A stretch of DNA of 64,000 bases, taken from assembly GCA_002746935.1 (NCBI GenBank), contig PDRW01000030.1:1-64000 (forward strand), written 5' to 3'. Under the pieces are notes generated by a model. The model saw only the letters and a program-made list of their open reading frames with translations, searched no databases and was not told the DNA's origin. Below, one piece after another: positions 32,699-42,535 of this stretch. This DNA is from Rhodobacterales bacterium (GTDB lineage: Bacteria; Pseudomonadota; Alphaproteobacteria; Rhodobacterales; Rhodobacteraceae). The number at the start of each line of letters is the position of its first letter. Position 1 is the stretch's first letter. The position numbers were made by a program, and so were the translations under genes.

Positions 32699-34450
32699 TC
32701 AGGCCGGCGCGGCGTCTTCGAGCCTGAGTTGCGGGGTGACGCGGCCGTTCCAGTGGTTGAGTTCGAGCCGCCCGGCGAAGTGGAAGCGGGCGCCGTGGTG
32801 GTTCATCAGCGCCGGGCCGAGGGGGCTGTCGAAAGCGTTGAAGGCGATGGCGTCGAGCTTGCCGCCGAGCCCGTCGGCGATGGTCAGCTTGAGGTGATTC
32901 TGCCCGACCGCGCGGGCGAAGCCCACGGCCATGTCGGGGAAGGCAAAGCGGGGGGCGGGGGCCCCGGCGCCATAGGGGCCGGCGGCCTCGATCCGGGCGA
33001 TCAGCTCGGGGGTCGCGGCGCCGGGCATCAGCACCCCGTCGAGGCGCAGCTCGCGCGGGCCCATGGCCCCGGCGCCCTGGCGGGCGAGCAGCTCCGAAAG
33101 CCGCGCCATGGCCGGGGCGAGCTGGGCGCGGGTGAGGGTAAGCCCCGCGGCCATGCGGTGGCCGCCGCCGCGTTCGATCAGCCCTTCGGCGGCGAGGCGT
33201 TGCACCGGGGCGCCGAGGTCGATGCCGCTGACCGACCGCCCCGAGCCCTTGCCGATACCGGCCTCGTCGAGGCCGATCACCATTGTGGGCCGGTTCGCCG
33301 CCTCCTTGAGCCGCGAGGCGACGATGCCGACCACGCCCGGGTGCCAGCCCTCGCCCGCGGCCCAGACCAGCGGCGCGTCGAAGCCGCGGTCTTCGGCCTG
33401 CGCGGTGGCAGCGGCGAGCACCTCGGCCTCGATCTCGCGCCGCTCGCCGTTGAGCAGATCGAGCCGGAGCGCCAGCGCCTGCGCCTCGGCCGGGTCGGTG
33501 GCGGTCAGCAGCCGGGCGCCGAGGTCGGCCTCGCCGATCCGTCCGCCCGCGTTGATCCGCGGCCCGAGCATATAGCCCAGATGATAGGGGGTCGGGGCGG
33601 TGTTCATCTTCGCCACATCGGCGAGCGCCGTGAGCCCCGGGCGCGCGCGCCGTCCCATCACCTTGAGCCCCTGCACCACCAGCGCCCGGTTGGCGCCGAT
33701 CAGGGGCGCCACATCGGCCACGGTCGCCAGCGCCACCAGATCAAGCTCGGCCATGAGGTCGGGCCCCGCGCGGCCCGCCTCGCGCAAAGCGCGGGAGATT
33801 TCCACCAGCAGCAGAAACACCACCCCCGCGGCGCAGAGATAGCCAAGCTCGCCGCTCTCGTCCTGACGGTTGGGGTTCACCAGCGCCAGCGCCGGGGGCA
33901 GGGTTTCGCCGCCGAGGTGATGGTCGAGCACCACCACATCGGCGCCTTCCGCCACGGCGGCGGTGATCGGTTCGTGCGACAGCGTGCCGGCATCGACCAC
34001 GATGATCAGCTTGTGGGTCGCCGCGAGTCTCTGCATCGCGGGGGTGTTGGGGCCGTAGCCTTCTTCGATGCGGTCGGGGATATAGAGCGTCGGCTCGATG
34101 CGGAAATGCCGGAACCAGTCGATCAGCAGCGCGGCGGAGGTGGCGCCGTCGACATCGTAATCGGCAAAGACCGCGACCTTTTCCTGCCGGTCAACCGCCG
34201 CCAGCACCCGTGCGGCGGCGGTCTCCATGTCGCGGAGCCGGCGCGGGTCGGGGAGGGTGTCGCGCAAGGTCGGCGCAAGGAAGCCGGGCACATCGGCCGC
34301 CGCCACGCCGCGCCGCGCCAATACGGCGGCCACCGGCGCGGGCAGGTCCGCGGCTTGCGTGAGCGCTTCGGCCTGACGGGCCATCTCCACGCCGGGACCG
34401 GTCCAGCGGCGGCCGGTCAGCGAAGCGTCGACATCGAGGAAGGCAGACAT
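32699..34450 (-). CDS. recJ: Single-stranded-DNA-specific exonuclease RecJ
   Basis: A 583-residue DHH-family 5'-3' exonuclease of recombinational and mismatch repair. Motif I is FADYDVDGATSAALL (D97, D99 and D101 as metal ligands), and the DHH motif follows in VVVLDHHLGGE. The DHHA1 domain has the glycine-rich IERGGGHRMAAGLTL near residue 425. Length agrees with the family. The final codons include a C-terminal OB-like domain. It stands alone, facing the same way as the isochorismatase remnant and glpX. Confidence 0.93.
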   Translation of the reverse strand: MSAFLDVDASLTGRRWTGPGVEMARQAEALTQAADLPAPVAAVLARRGVAAADVPGFLAPTLRDTLPDPRRLRDMETAAARVLAAVDRQEKVAVFADYDVDGATSAALLIDWFRHFRIEPTLYIPDRIEEGYGPNTPAMQRLAATHKLIIVVDAGTLSHEPITAAVAEGADVVVLDHHLGGETLPPALALVNPNRQDESGELGYLCAAGVVFLLLVEISRALREAGRAGPDLMAELDLVALATVADVAPLIGANRALVVQGLKVMGRRARPGLTALADVAKMNTAPTPYHLGYMLGPRINAGGRIGEADLGARLLTATDPAEAQALALRLDLLNGERREIEAEVLAAATAQAEDRGFDAPLVWAAGEGWHPGVVGIVASRLKEAANRPTMVIGLDEAGIGKGSGRSVSGIDLGAPVQRLAAEGLIERGGGHRMAAGLTLTRAQLAPAMARLSELLARQGAGAMGPRELRLDGVLMPGAATPELIARIEAAGPYGAGAPAPRFAFPDMAVGFARAVGQNHLKLTIADGLGGKLDAIAFNAFDSPLGPALMNHHGARFHFAGRLELNHWNGRVTPQLRLEDAAPA

Positions 34451-34530
34451 GGGGGTTTTGTAGGCGGCGGGCGCGGCGAGGTCCAGTGGCGGGGGCGAGG
34501 TGGGGGCGAGGTGGGGGCAGGGGCCCCACG

Positions 34531-35082
34531 CTACGGTGCATTCCCCAGCACCGCCTCCAGCCCCACCACCTCGGTAAACTCGCCGTGGAGCGCGTCGAGC
34601 GCCGCCTCGTGGATCGCCTGCGGCGTCACCACACCGCCGCCGCGCCAGTCGGTGCGGACGTTCCGGGTGAAGGCGGCGCAGGCGTCATGCACCAGCCGGA
34701 CCGAAAGGCCGAGATTTGCGGCCGTCCGCACGGTGGTGGAGACGCAATGCGGCGTGGTCAGGCCGCAGATCACCAGATCTTCGATCCCGGCGGCGCGGAG
34801 ATCGGCTTCGAGACGCGTGCCGATGAAGCCGCTGTTGACGCGTTTATCGTAAACCGGCTCGCCTGCGCGCGGCAACACCGCCGGGTGGAAGCCCGTCCGG
34901 CCGGTCTCGGGGTGGAGCGGCGAGGCCGGATCGGTCGAGAGGTGGCGTACATGGCACACCGGCGCGCCCGCGCTCCGCCAGGCGGCCAGCCGCCGCCCGG
35001 GGTTTTCTTCGGCCTCCGGGTTGTTCCGTTCGCCCCAGTCGGATCGTCGAACGCCGTCTGGATGTCGACCAGAACGAAGGCC
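34531..35082 (-). pseudogene. Isochorismatase-family cysteine hydrolase, frameshifted, no start
   Basis: Two frames together give one hydrolase. One reads KAFVLVDIQTAFDDP with the catalytic-type Asp. The other reads WGERNNPEAEENPGRRLAAW, VCHVRHLSTDPASPLHPETG, later KRVNSGFIGTRL and ICGLTTPHCVSTT with the nucleophilic cysteine. One base is missing at about 35043. The N-terminal frame has no ATG/GTG/TTG at the expected place; it begins at the TAA of glpX. The C-terminal 142 residues remain open from 34959. Either a true pseudogene or a sequencing error plus an unrecognised start. Confidence 0.75.
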
Positions 35083-36063
35083 TTACACGTTGACCCGCGA
35101 GGTCGGCGAACGATAGGTGATGTGCCGCACCGAGCCCGATTTCGAACGCATCAAGAGGGTTTCGGCCTCGACCCAGCCGGGCTCGTGCTTGAGGCCGGAG
35201 ACGATCGAACCGTCGGTCACGCCGGTGGCGGAGAAGATCACATCCGCGGTCACCAGTTCGTCGCGCGAATAGATCTTGTCGAGATCGGTGATGCCGGCCT
35301 TGGCGGCGCGGCCGCGTTCGTCGTCGTTGCGGAACAGAAGCTGACCCCACATCTGGCCGCCCATGCATTTCAGCGCCGCGGCGCCGAGCACGCCTTCCGG
35401 CGCGCCGCCCGAGCCCATGTACATGTCGATGCCGGTGCGCTCGGCCTCGGCGGTGTGGATCACGCCGGCCACATCGCCATCGGTGATCAGCCGGATGGCG
35501 CAGCCGGTGGAGCGCAGCTCGGCGATCATCGCTTCATGGCGGGGGCGCTCCAGCACGCAGACGGTGATGTCGCTCTGGTCGCAGCCCTTGGCCCTGGCCA
35601 GCGCCGCGACCCGCTCGGCGGGCGACATGGCAAGCGAGACCACATCCCTTTCATAGCCGGGGCCGACGGCGAGCTTTTCCATGTAGACGTCGGGGGCGTG
35701 CAGCATGGTGCCGCGGGGCGCCAGCGCGATCACGGTCAGCGCGTTGGGCATGTCCTTGGCGGTGAGGGTGGTGCCTTCCAGCGGGTCGAGGGCAATGTCG
35801 ACCTCCGGCCCCTCGCCGGTGCCCACTTCCTCGCCGATATAGAGCATCGGCGCCTCGTCGCGCTCGCCCTCGCCGATCACCACGGTGCCCCTGATGTCGA
35901 GCAGGTTGAGCTGGTCGCGCATCGCGTTGACAGCGGCCTGATCGGCGGCCTTCTCGTCGCCGCGTCCGACCAGCTTGTAGGAGGCCACCGCGGCGGCTTC
36001 GGAGACACGGGCGAGGCCGAGCGAAAGCATGCGGTCGGCGAAAACGACGGGAGAGGCGGTCAT
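35083..36063 (-). CDS. glpX: Class II fructose-1,6-bisphosphatase GlpX
   Basis: A 326-residue Mn/Mg-dependent phosphatase for gluconeogenesis and, in autotrophs, the Calvin cycle. Family motifs are VIGEGERDEAPMLYIGEEVG, IALDPLEGTTL (metal site), GGAPEGVLGAAALKCMGGQM and FSATGVTDGSIVSGL. The start ATG 36063 has an AAAGGA site upstream (plus-strand TCCTTT). The isochorismatase remnant begins directly at its stop. The hom gene lies upstream on the same strand, beyond the broken ceramidase gene. Confidence 0.93.
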   Translation of the reverse strand: MTASPVVFADRMLSLGLARVSEAAAVASYKLVGRGDEKAADQAAVNAMRDQLNLLDIRGTVVIGEGERDEAPMLYIGEEVGTGEGPEVDIALDPLEGTTLTAKDMPNALTVIALAPRGTMLHAPDVYMEKLAVGPGYERDVVSLAMSPAERVAALARAKGCDQSDITVCVLERPRHEAMIAELRSTGCAIRLITDGDVAGVIHTAEAERTGIDMYMGSGGAPEGVLGAAALKCMGGQMWGQLLFRNDDERGRAAKAGITDLDKIYSRDELVTADVIFSATGVTDGSIVSGLKHEPGWVEAETLLMRSKSGSVRHITYRSPTSRVNV

Positions 36064-36387
36064 GGGCTTTTCCTTTGAAAAACATGGGGTGCTGAACCTC
36101 CCTAGCAGGGCGGCCGGCTATCTCCAATAGAGCTGGCGGGGGTTTGCGCTACCATCGGCGGTCAGCGGCGGCGGACCGCCTGCCGCGTGCGGATGAAGCC
36201 GGTGAGCAGCACCGCGATCATGGCGCCGTTCAGCACATGCCAGAAGCCATGGGTGCCGAAGGGCAGGGCGGTGCAGAGGTGCATGTCGAGGGTGCGGAAG
36301 GCGAGCGAGGCGGTGAACAGCGCGAGCGCGGTGGCGACAAACGGGGCGAAAGGGCTGCCCCGCCGCCGGGTGACGGCGGCAAACACC

Positions 36388-36409
36388 ATCAGCGCGACAT
36401 CAGCGCGAC
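36388..36409. repeat. 11-bp tandem duplication causing a frameshift
   Basis: ATCAGCGCGAC occurs twice head to tail (36388-36398 and 36399-36409) inside the ceramidase-family gene. One copy fewer rejoins the two reading frames. Confidence 0.9.
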
Positions 36410-36817
36410 GAGGGCGGGCAGGTATTGTCCGGAGCCGTTGAGCAGCGTGGGCGGGGCGGGCGCGATGGCGGCGTTGAGCGCGCTGTCGCCGCCGGTGAAG
36501 GATGGCCCGACCACCACCAGAACGGCGACGGCGACCACGATGGCGATCACCCGCGCGCCGGGGCGTTTGCCGGAGAACAGCTCGACCGAGGCCAGCACGA
36601 AGACGGCGACGAAGCTCCAGATCGGCACCGTGTCGGCGAAGCCCGACCAGGTGTTGGCGAGGGTGTGGAACAGGAAGGAGCCCACGCCCACGCAGAGGGC
36701 GAGGCCGCACAGCACGATGACACCCGGCGCCATCTGGCCGCGTTTGTGCGCCTCGTGAAAGCCCCACAGCCCGGCGAGGATGAAGGCCGCATTCGAGGCC
36801 GCGTTCCACGGTTCGGC

Positions 36818-36856
36818 CCAGAAGGTTGGGCCAGAAGGTTGGGCCAGAAGGTTGGG
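36818..36856. repeat. 13-bp tandem repeat, three copies, causing a frameshift
   Basis: CCAGAAGGTTGGG is repeated exactly three times (36818, 36831, 36844) near the 5' end of the ceramidase-family gene. A single copy, or any count changing length by a multiple of 39 bp from that, would keep the frame. Confidence 0.92.
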
Positions 36857-36937
36857 TCGGTGCGTTCGCAGTAGATGTCGACCGGGGCAAACCAGTCCAT
36901 GGCGCGGGCTCCCATCGGGTCTGGCCTCCCGGTGGTC

Positions 36938-38227
36938 TCACACCTCTTCGATGCGGATCGCCACCGGTGTGCCGGCCACCACCGGGTTGGTGGCGAGGGT
37001 TTCCAGCGCCTCGTCGATCTGGATGCGCGAGCATTTGTGCGTCACCACGATCACCGGGGCGGTGGGCGCCTGGTGGCCGTGCTGGCGCATCCGGTCGATC
37101 GACACCCCCGCGTCTCCCAGAACCGCCGCGACCTTGGCCATGGCGCCCGGTTTGTCCTGCAATTCCATGCGCAGGTAATAGGGCGCGGGCATCGCGGCAC
37201 GGGCGGGGCGGGCCTTGACGAGGCTGGTGGCGGGCTGGCCAAAGGTGGAGATCTCGAGGCCGCGGGCAAGGTCGATCACATCGCCCATCACCGCGCTTGC
37301 GGTGGGGCCTTCGCCGGCGCCCGGGCCGCGCAGCACGATCTGTTCGACCGAGTCGCCCTCCAGCACCACCATGTTGGTGCCGCCCTCAAGCTGACCCAGC
37401 GGCGAGGCGGCGGGCACCAGACAGGGGCTCATCCGCTGTTCGAGCCCGCGCCCGGTCATCCGGGCGACGCCGAGCAGCTTGATCCGGTAGCCCATCCCGG
37501 CGGCTTGTTCGATGTCCTGAAGCTCGATCCGGGAGATCCCCTCGAGCTCCACCGCGTCGAAATCCACTTTCGTGCCGAAGGCGATGGCGGCGAGCAGCGC
37601 CAGCTTGTGGCCGGCGTCGATGCCGCCGACATCAAGCTGCGGGTCGGCTTCGAGATAGCCGAGCTTCGAGGCCTCCTCGAACAGCGCGTTATAGCCCTGG
37701 CGGGTGGCTTCCATCCGGGTGAGGATATAATTGCAGGTGCCGTTCATCACCCCCATCACCCGGGTGATCCGGTTGCCCGCAAGCCCTTCGGTGAGCGCCT
37801 TGACCACCGGGATCCCCCCGGCGACGGCGGCCTCGAAACGCAGGCCGACATGGGCTTTCTCGGCCGCAAGCGCGAGGGCCTGACCGTGATGGGCGAGCAG
37901 CGCCTTGTTGGCGGTCACCACCTGCTTGCCATTGGCCAGCGCCACCTCGACACAGGCCTTGGCCGGCCCGTCCGAGCCGCCCATGAGCTCCACCACCACA
38001 TCGACATCGTCACGCCGGGAGATCGCCACCGGGTCGTCTTCCCAGGCGTAGCCCGATATGTCGATGCCGCGATCCTTGTCGCGGCTGCGCGCCGAGACCG
38101 CGGCGATCTCGATCCTCCGCCCGGCGCGGGCCTCGATCAGCTCGGCATGTCTGTGCAGGATGCGCACCACGCCGACGCCAACAGTGCCAAGTCCGGCAAT
38201 ACCGATGCGAAGGGGGTTGTCTGACAT
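36938..38227 (-). CDS. hom: Homoserine dehydrogenase
   Basis: A 429-residue enzyme reducing aspartate semialdehyde to homoserine for threonine, methionine and isoleucine synthesis. The Rossmann loop GIAGLGTVGVGVV is at residues 9-21; VVTANKALLAHHG and GGIPVVKALTEGLAGN are catalytic-domain markers, with KLALLAAIAFG after them. A C-terminal ACT domain (about 345-429: MELQDKPGAMAKVAAVLGDA) indicates feedback control, probably by threonine. ATG 38227 follows GGGAGG; the longer frame to 38317 crosses a hairpin and is rejected. It is divergent from dnaG. Confidence 0.94.
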   Translation of the reverse strand: MSDNPLRIGIAGLGTVGVGVVRILHRHAELIEARAGRRIEIAAVSARSRDKDRGIDISGYAWEDDPVAISRRDDVDVVVELMGGSDGPAKACVEVALANGKQVVTANKALLAHHGQALALAAEKAHVGLRFEAAVAGGIPVVKALTEGLAGNRITRVMGVMNGTCNYILTRMEATRQGYNALFEEASKLGYLEADPQLDVGGIDAGHKLALLAAIAFGTKVDFDAVELEGISRIELQDIEQAAGMGYRIKLLGVARMTGRGLEQRMSPCLVPAASPLGQLEGGTNMVVLEGDSVEQIVLRGPGAGEGPTASAVMGDVIDLARGLEISTFGQPATSLVKARPARAAMPAPYYLRMELQDKPGAMAKVAAVLGDAGVSIDRMRQHGHQAPTAPVIVVTHKCSRIQIDEALETLATNPVVAGTPVAIRIEEV

Positions 38228-38285
38228 GGGCGCCTCCCGGGGTCTGTTTCCGGCGGTGTAGCCGTTGCGGCCAGAGCGTGCAATC

Positions 38286-38319
38286 GGGTGCGAAAGGGTT
38301 TCGAACCCCTTTCGCACCC
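38286..38319. promoter_or_regulatory. Perfect 13-bp inverted repeat between hom and dnaG
   Basis: GGGTGCGAAAGGG (38286-38298) and CCCTTTCGCACCC (38307-38319) around an 8-nt loop, 59 nt upstream of hom and 40 nt upstream of dnaG. It could be an operator for the divergent promoters or a leader hairpin in the hom message. Confidence 0.55.
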
Positions 38320-38358
38320 GCCGCTGGACAGAACGCCCCGCGCCCCCATATTTGACCC

Positions 38359-40362
38359 ATGTCGCTGCCGCCCGGATTCCTCGATGAGCTTCGCAATCGC
38401 CTGAGCCTCGCCCAGGTGGTCGGTCGCAAGGTCACCTGGGACATGCGCAAGTCCAATCAAGCCCGGGGCGACATGTGGGCGCCGTGCCCGTTCCATCAGG
38501 AAAAGACCGCCTCCTTCCATGTCGACGACAAGAAGGGCTTCTACTACTGCTTCGGCTGCCACCAGAAGGGCGATGCCATCACCTTCGTGCGTGACACCGA
38601 AAACGTCGGCTTCATGGAGGCGGTGGAGATCCTCGCCCGCGAGGCCGGCATGGCGCTGCCCGAACGCGACCCCCGGGCGCAGCAGAAGGCCGACCGGCGC
38701 GCAGAGCTTGCCGGGGTGATGGAGCAGGCGGTGCAATTCTACCGGCTTCAGCTCAAGACCGGGCAGGGGGCGGCGGCGCGGGATTATCTCGAGCGGCGCG
38801 GTCTCGGCGAGGCGGCGCGCGACCGCTGGGAGCTTGGCTTTGCGCCCGAGGGCTGGCAGGCGCTGTGGGACCAGCTGCGCGGCAATGGCGTGGCGGAGGA
38901 GCTGATCCTCGGGGCCGGGCTCGCGCGCCCCAGCCGCCGCGAGGGCAAGCCGCCCTATGACACCTTCCGCAACCGCATCATCTTTCCGATCCGCGACGCC
39001 CGCGGCCGCGCCATCGCCTTTGGCGGCCGGGCGATGGATCCGAACGACAAGGCGAAATATCTCAACAGCCCCGAGACCGAGCTGTTCGACAAGGGCCGCA
39101 CGCTCTACAACCTGCAATCTGCGCGCGAGGCGGCGGGCCGGGGGCAGGTGCTGATCGCCGCCGAGGGCTATATGGACGTGATCGCGCTCGCCGAGGCTGG
39201 CTTCGGTGCCGCCGTGGCGCCGCTCGGCACCGCGATCACCGAGGTGCAGCTGCGGCTGATGTGGCGGATCCACCCCGAACCGATCGTTGCCCTCGACGGC
39301 GACGCCGCGGGGCTCCGCGCGGCGATGCGCACCGTCGACCTCGCGCTGCCGCTGATCGAGGCCGGGCAATCGCTCCGCATCGCCATCCTGCCCGAGGGCC
39401 GTGACCCCGACGAACTCATCAGGGCCGGGGGCCGGGGCGCGATGCAGGCGGTGCTCGACGCCGCCCTGCCGATGCTGGCGCTGATCTGGCGGCGCGAGAC
39501 CGAGGGCCGGGTGTTCGACAGCCCCGAACGCCGGGCCGCGCTCGACCGCGATCTGCGCAGGGTGATCGGGCGGATCGGCGATCCTTCCATCCGCCGCCAT
39601 TACGGCGAGGAACTGAACCGGCTGCGGCGGGAGCTGTTCGCGCCGCCCCGGCAGGGCACCGGCTCCGGCGGGCAGGAATGGCGGGAACGGGACCGGCGGG
39701 GGCAGGGCTTTGGCCGCCGCGGGCCGGTGCAGCCGACGCGGCCAACGACAAGGGCCAGCCTGCTCGCCACCGGCGGCGGGGTGGTCGAGGAGGTGCTTCG
39801 CGAGGCGGTGATTCTCGCCACGCTGATCACCCATCCGGCGCTTCTCGACCGCCACGAAGGCGCCTTCGAGCGGATCGAAATGGCGACCGCCGACCACCGT
39901 CTTCTCCAGCGCCTGCTGCTCTCCCTCGCCCCCGGTCATGACGACGACCCGGCGGCACTCCGCGCCCGGATCGCCGCCGAAGCGGGGCCGGAAATCCTCG
40001 AAAAACTGTTTTCTCTCAAGCATGTAAAGATATCCCCGGCGCTTCGCCGGCCCGCTGAAACCGAGCTCGCCGAGCTTTGCCTGGTGGAAGAACTCGCCAA
40101 GCTCGAAACCGCCCGCGCCGTCCGCCTCGAGACCCGGGAAGCGGCGGAGGAGATCGAGGCGCTGGCCGACGAGGGCCTGACCTTCCGCCTTTCCGAGGCC
40201 GCGCGCGCCCGCGACGAGGCCGCGCGCGGCAAGGGCGAAGACAAACAACTCTACGACCGCGCCGATAACGGTGTGTTGATTGCCCGCGAGGAAAAGGACG
40301 CGCTCGACGCGTTGCTGAAGGGAATCAGCTTCGAAAAAAAGAAAGGCTCCGGACGCCAATGA
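38359..40362 (+). CDS. dnaG: DNA primase DnaG
   Basis: A 667-residue primase making RNA primers at the replication fork. The CHC2 zinc site uses C43, H46, C64 and C67 (CPFHQEKTASF, FYYCFGC). The RNA-polymerase basic domain with RIIFPIRDARGRAIAFGGR follows, and the TOPRIM domain has the acidic motifs AAEGYMDVIAL and ALDGDAAGLRAA. The C-terminal third is the DnaB-binding region. It is followed by rpoD after 139 bp, the conserved macromolecular-synthesis order without rpsU. Confidence 0.95.
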   Translation: MSLPPGFLDELRNRLSLAQVVGRKVTWDMRKSNQARGDMWAPCPFHQEKTASFHVDDKKGFYYCFGCHQKGDAITFVRDTENVGFMEAVEILAREAGMALPERDPRAQQKADRRAELAGVMEQAVQFYRLQLKTGQGAAARDYLERRGLGEAARDRWELGFAPEGWQALWDQLRGNGVAEELILGAGLARPSRREGKPPYDTFRNRIIFPIRDARGRAIAFGGRAMDPNDKAKYLNSPETELFDKGRTLYNLQSAREAAGRGQVLIAAEGYMDVIALAEAGFGAAVAPLGTAITEVQLRLMWRIHPEPIVALDGDAAGLRAAMRTVDLALPLIEAGQSLRIAILPEGRDPDELIRAGGRGAMQAVLDAALPMLALIWRRETEGRVFDSPERRAALDRDLRRVIGRIGDPSIRRHYGEELNRLRRELFAPPRQGTGSGGQEWRERDRRGQGFGRRGPVQPTRPTTRASLLATGGGVVEEVLREAVILATLITHPALLDRHEGAFERIEMATADHRLLQRLLLSLAPGHDDDPAALRARIAAEAGPEILEKLFSLKHVKISPALRRPAETELAELCLVEELAKLETARAVRLETREAAEEIEALADEGLTFRLSEAARARDEAARGKGEDKQLYDRADNGVLIAREEKDALDALLKGISFEKKKGSGRQ

Positions 40363-40501
40363 CCTTTGCCGGTCCCTGGCCGATCTCGCCTTTCCCGCCG
40401 TAAACGCTTAGGAAACAGGCACAGGGGGTTGGCGAATCGGCGATTCGCCCTATCTATCGACAAGCCGCCCCGACATGCCCCATGAAGCCCAAGGAGCGCC
40501 G

Positions 40502-42535
40502 ATGGCCGTCAAGGAAAACGACGAAACCAAGGACACCCAGGAAGAGGAAGACCAGGTCACGCCCGACATGGGCCAGGCGGCAGTCAAGAAGATGATCGCC
40601 GAGGCCCGCGAAAAAGGCTACATCACCTACGATCAGCTCAACCAGGTGCTGCCGCCTGAGCATGTGTCTTCGGAACAGATCGAGGATGTGATGTCGATGC
40701 TCTCCGAAATGGGCATCAACATCATCGAGGATGAAGACGCCGAAGACGCTGAAGATGCCGAGGATGGCGCCGGAAAGGGTTCGACCGAAGTGGTGCCCAC
40801 GGGGGCTGCCTCGCGTGAGGTGGCCGTTGCCGGGGCCGAGACCGAGAAGCTCGACCGCACCGACGATCCGGTGCGGATGTATCTGCGCGAAATGGGCTCG
40901 GTGGAGCTTCTGTCGCGCGAGGGCGAGATTGCCATTGCCAAGCGCATCGAGGCCGGGCGCAACACGATGATCTCGGGGCTGTGCGAAAGCCCGCTCACCT
41001 TCCAGGCGATCACCATCTGGCGCGACGAACTTCTGAGCGAAGAAATCCTGCTGCGCGACGTGATCGACCTGGACGCCACCTTCGGCAACACCCTGATCGG
41101 GGACGATGAGGAGGAAGAGGTGGAGGCGCCGGCGGTGGCCGGGGCGGCAACCGGAGTGGCCGGCCAGGCCGCGGCGCCGGAGAAGAAGGAGGCCAGGCAG
41201 GAACTCGACGCCGACGGCAATCCGATCGTCCGGGAAGACGACGACGAAGAGGACGAGCAGGCCAACATGTCGCTCGCCGCGATGGAAGCGGTGCTCAAGC
41301 CGCGCGTTCTGGAAATCCTCGACCGTATCGCCGCCGATTACACGCTGCTCTCCGACATGCAGGACCAGCGGATGAGCGCCACGCTCAACGAGGACGATTC
41401 CTTCTCCCGCAAGGAAGAAGCCACCTATCAGAAGCTGCGCCAGGAAGTCGTCGATCTGGTCAATGAACTGCATCTGCACAACAACCGGATCGAAGCGCTG
41501 GTCGATCAGCTCTATGGCATCAACCGCCGGATCATGTCGATCGACTCGGCGATGGTAAAGCTCGCCGACCAGGCGCGGATCAACCGGCGCGAATTCGTCG
41601 ACGCCTATCGCGGTTACGAGCTCGACCCGACCTGGCTCGACCGGATGCGCGAAAAGCCCGGCCGCGGCTGGCAGGCGCTGATCGAGCGGTCCACCGGCAG
41701 GATCGGCGAACTGCGCGCCGAAATGGCGCAGGTGGGCACCTATGTGGGTGTCGACATTCCCGAATTCCGCCGCATCGTGCAGCAGGTGCAGAAGGGCGAG
41801 AAGGAGGCGCGGCAGGCCAAGAAGGAAATGGTCGAAGCCAACCTGCGGCTGGTGATCTCCATCGCCAAGAAATACACCAACCGTGGCCTGCAATTCCTTG
41901 ATCTCATTCAGGAAGGCAATATCGGCCTGATGAAGGCGGTGGACAAGTTCGAATACCGGCGGGGCTACAAGTTTTCCACTTATGCGACCTGGTGGATCCG
42001 CCAGGCGATCACCCGCTCGATCGCCGATCAGGCCCGCACCATCCGCATTCCGGTGCACATGATCGAGACGATCAACAAGATCACCCGCACCGCCCGGCAG
42101 ATGCTGCACGAAATCGGCCGCGAGCCCACCCATGAGGAATTGTCCGAAAAGCTGCAGATGCCGCTGGAAAAGGTCCGCAAGGTGATGAAGATCGCCAAGG
42201 AGCCGATTTCTCTGGAAACCCCGATCGGCGACGAGGAAGACAGCCAGCTTGGCGACTTCATCGAGGACAAGAACGCGGTGCTGCCGCTGGACAGCGCCAT
42301 TCAGGAGAACCTGAAGGAAACCACCACCCGCGTGCTCGCCTCGCTCACCCCGCGCGAGGAACGCGTGCTCAGGATGCGCTTCGGCATCGGCATGAACACC
42401 GACCACACGCTGGAAGAGGTGGGCCAGCAGTTCTCCGTCACCCGCGAACGCATCCGCCAGATCGAGGCGAAGGCGTTGCGCAAACTGAAACATCCCAGCC
42501 GGAGCCGGAAGCTGCGCAGCTTCCTGGATCAATGA
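40502..42535 (+). CDS. rpoD: RNA polymerase primary sigma factor RpoD
   Basis: A 677-residue sigma-70. Region 1.1 is at the N-terminus, and region 1.2 is [21 protein letters not shown] large non-conserved insert holds two acidic stretches ([16 protein letters not shown] near 78 and DDDEEDEQ near 245). Regions 2.1-2.4 include [20 protein letters not shown] and [20 protein letters not shown]. Region 4.2 includes [26 protein letters not shown] five bases before ATG 40502 fixes the start, nine codons after the first ATG of the frame. Its TGA overlaps the next gene as ATGA. Confidence 0.96.
   Translation: MAVKENDETKDTQEEEDQVTPDMGQAAVKKMIAEAREKGYITYDQLNQVLPPEHVSSEQIEDVMSMLSEMGINIIEDEDAEDAEDAEDGAGKGSTEVVPTGAASREVAVAGAETEKLDRTDDPVRMYLREMGSVELLSREGEIAIAKRIEAGRNTMISGLCESPLTFQAITIWRDELLSEEILLRDVIDLDATFGNTLIGDDEEEEVEAPAVAGAATGVAGQAAAPEKKEARQELDADGNPIVREDDDEEDEQANMSLAAMEAVLKPRVLEILDRIAADYTLLSDMQDQRMSATLNEDDSFSRKEEATYQKLRQEVVDLVNELHLHNNRIEALVDQLYGINRRIMSIDSAMVKLADQARINRREFVDAYRGYELDPTWLDRMREKPGRGWQALIERSTGRIGELRAEMAQVGTYVGVDIPEFRRIVQQVQKGEKEARQAKKEMVEANLRLVISIAKKYTNRGLQFLDLIQEGNIGLMKAVDKFEYRRGYKFSTYATWWIRQAITRSIADQARTIRIPVHMIETINKITRTARQMLHEIGREPTHEELSEKLQMPLEKVRKVMKIAKEPISLETPIGDEEDSQLGDFIEDKNAVLPLDSAIQENLKETTTRVLASLTPREERVLRMRFGIGMNTDHTLEEVGQQFSVTRERIRQIEAKALRKLKHPSRSRKLRSFLDQ

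Larger units (their letters stand above)
36162..36900 (-). pseudogene. Ceramidase-family membrane protein gene broken by two tandem duplications
   Basis: From ATG 36900 (GGGAG upstream) the sequence reads MDWFAPVDIYCERTDPTFW. Removing 26 bp (two extra copies of a 13-bp unit, 36818-36856) restores AEPWNAASNAAFILAGLWGF, then MAPGVIVLCGLALCVGVGSFLFHTLANTW. Removing an extra copy of an 11-bp unit (36388-36409) restores the junction LPALVALMVFAAVTRRRG through to the stop at 36162. The rebuilt protein would be about 230 residues with seven hydrophobic segments and the SxxFH and HxxxH-type motifs (FLFHTLAN, HGFWHVLNG) of alkaline-ceramidase-like membrane hydrolases. As written the gene cannot make the full protein. 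Confidence 0.8.
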
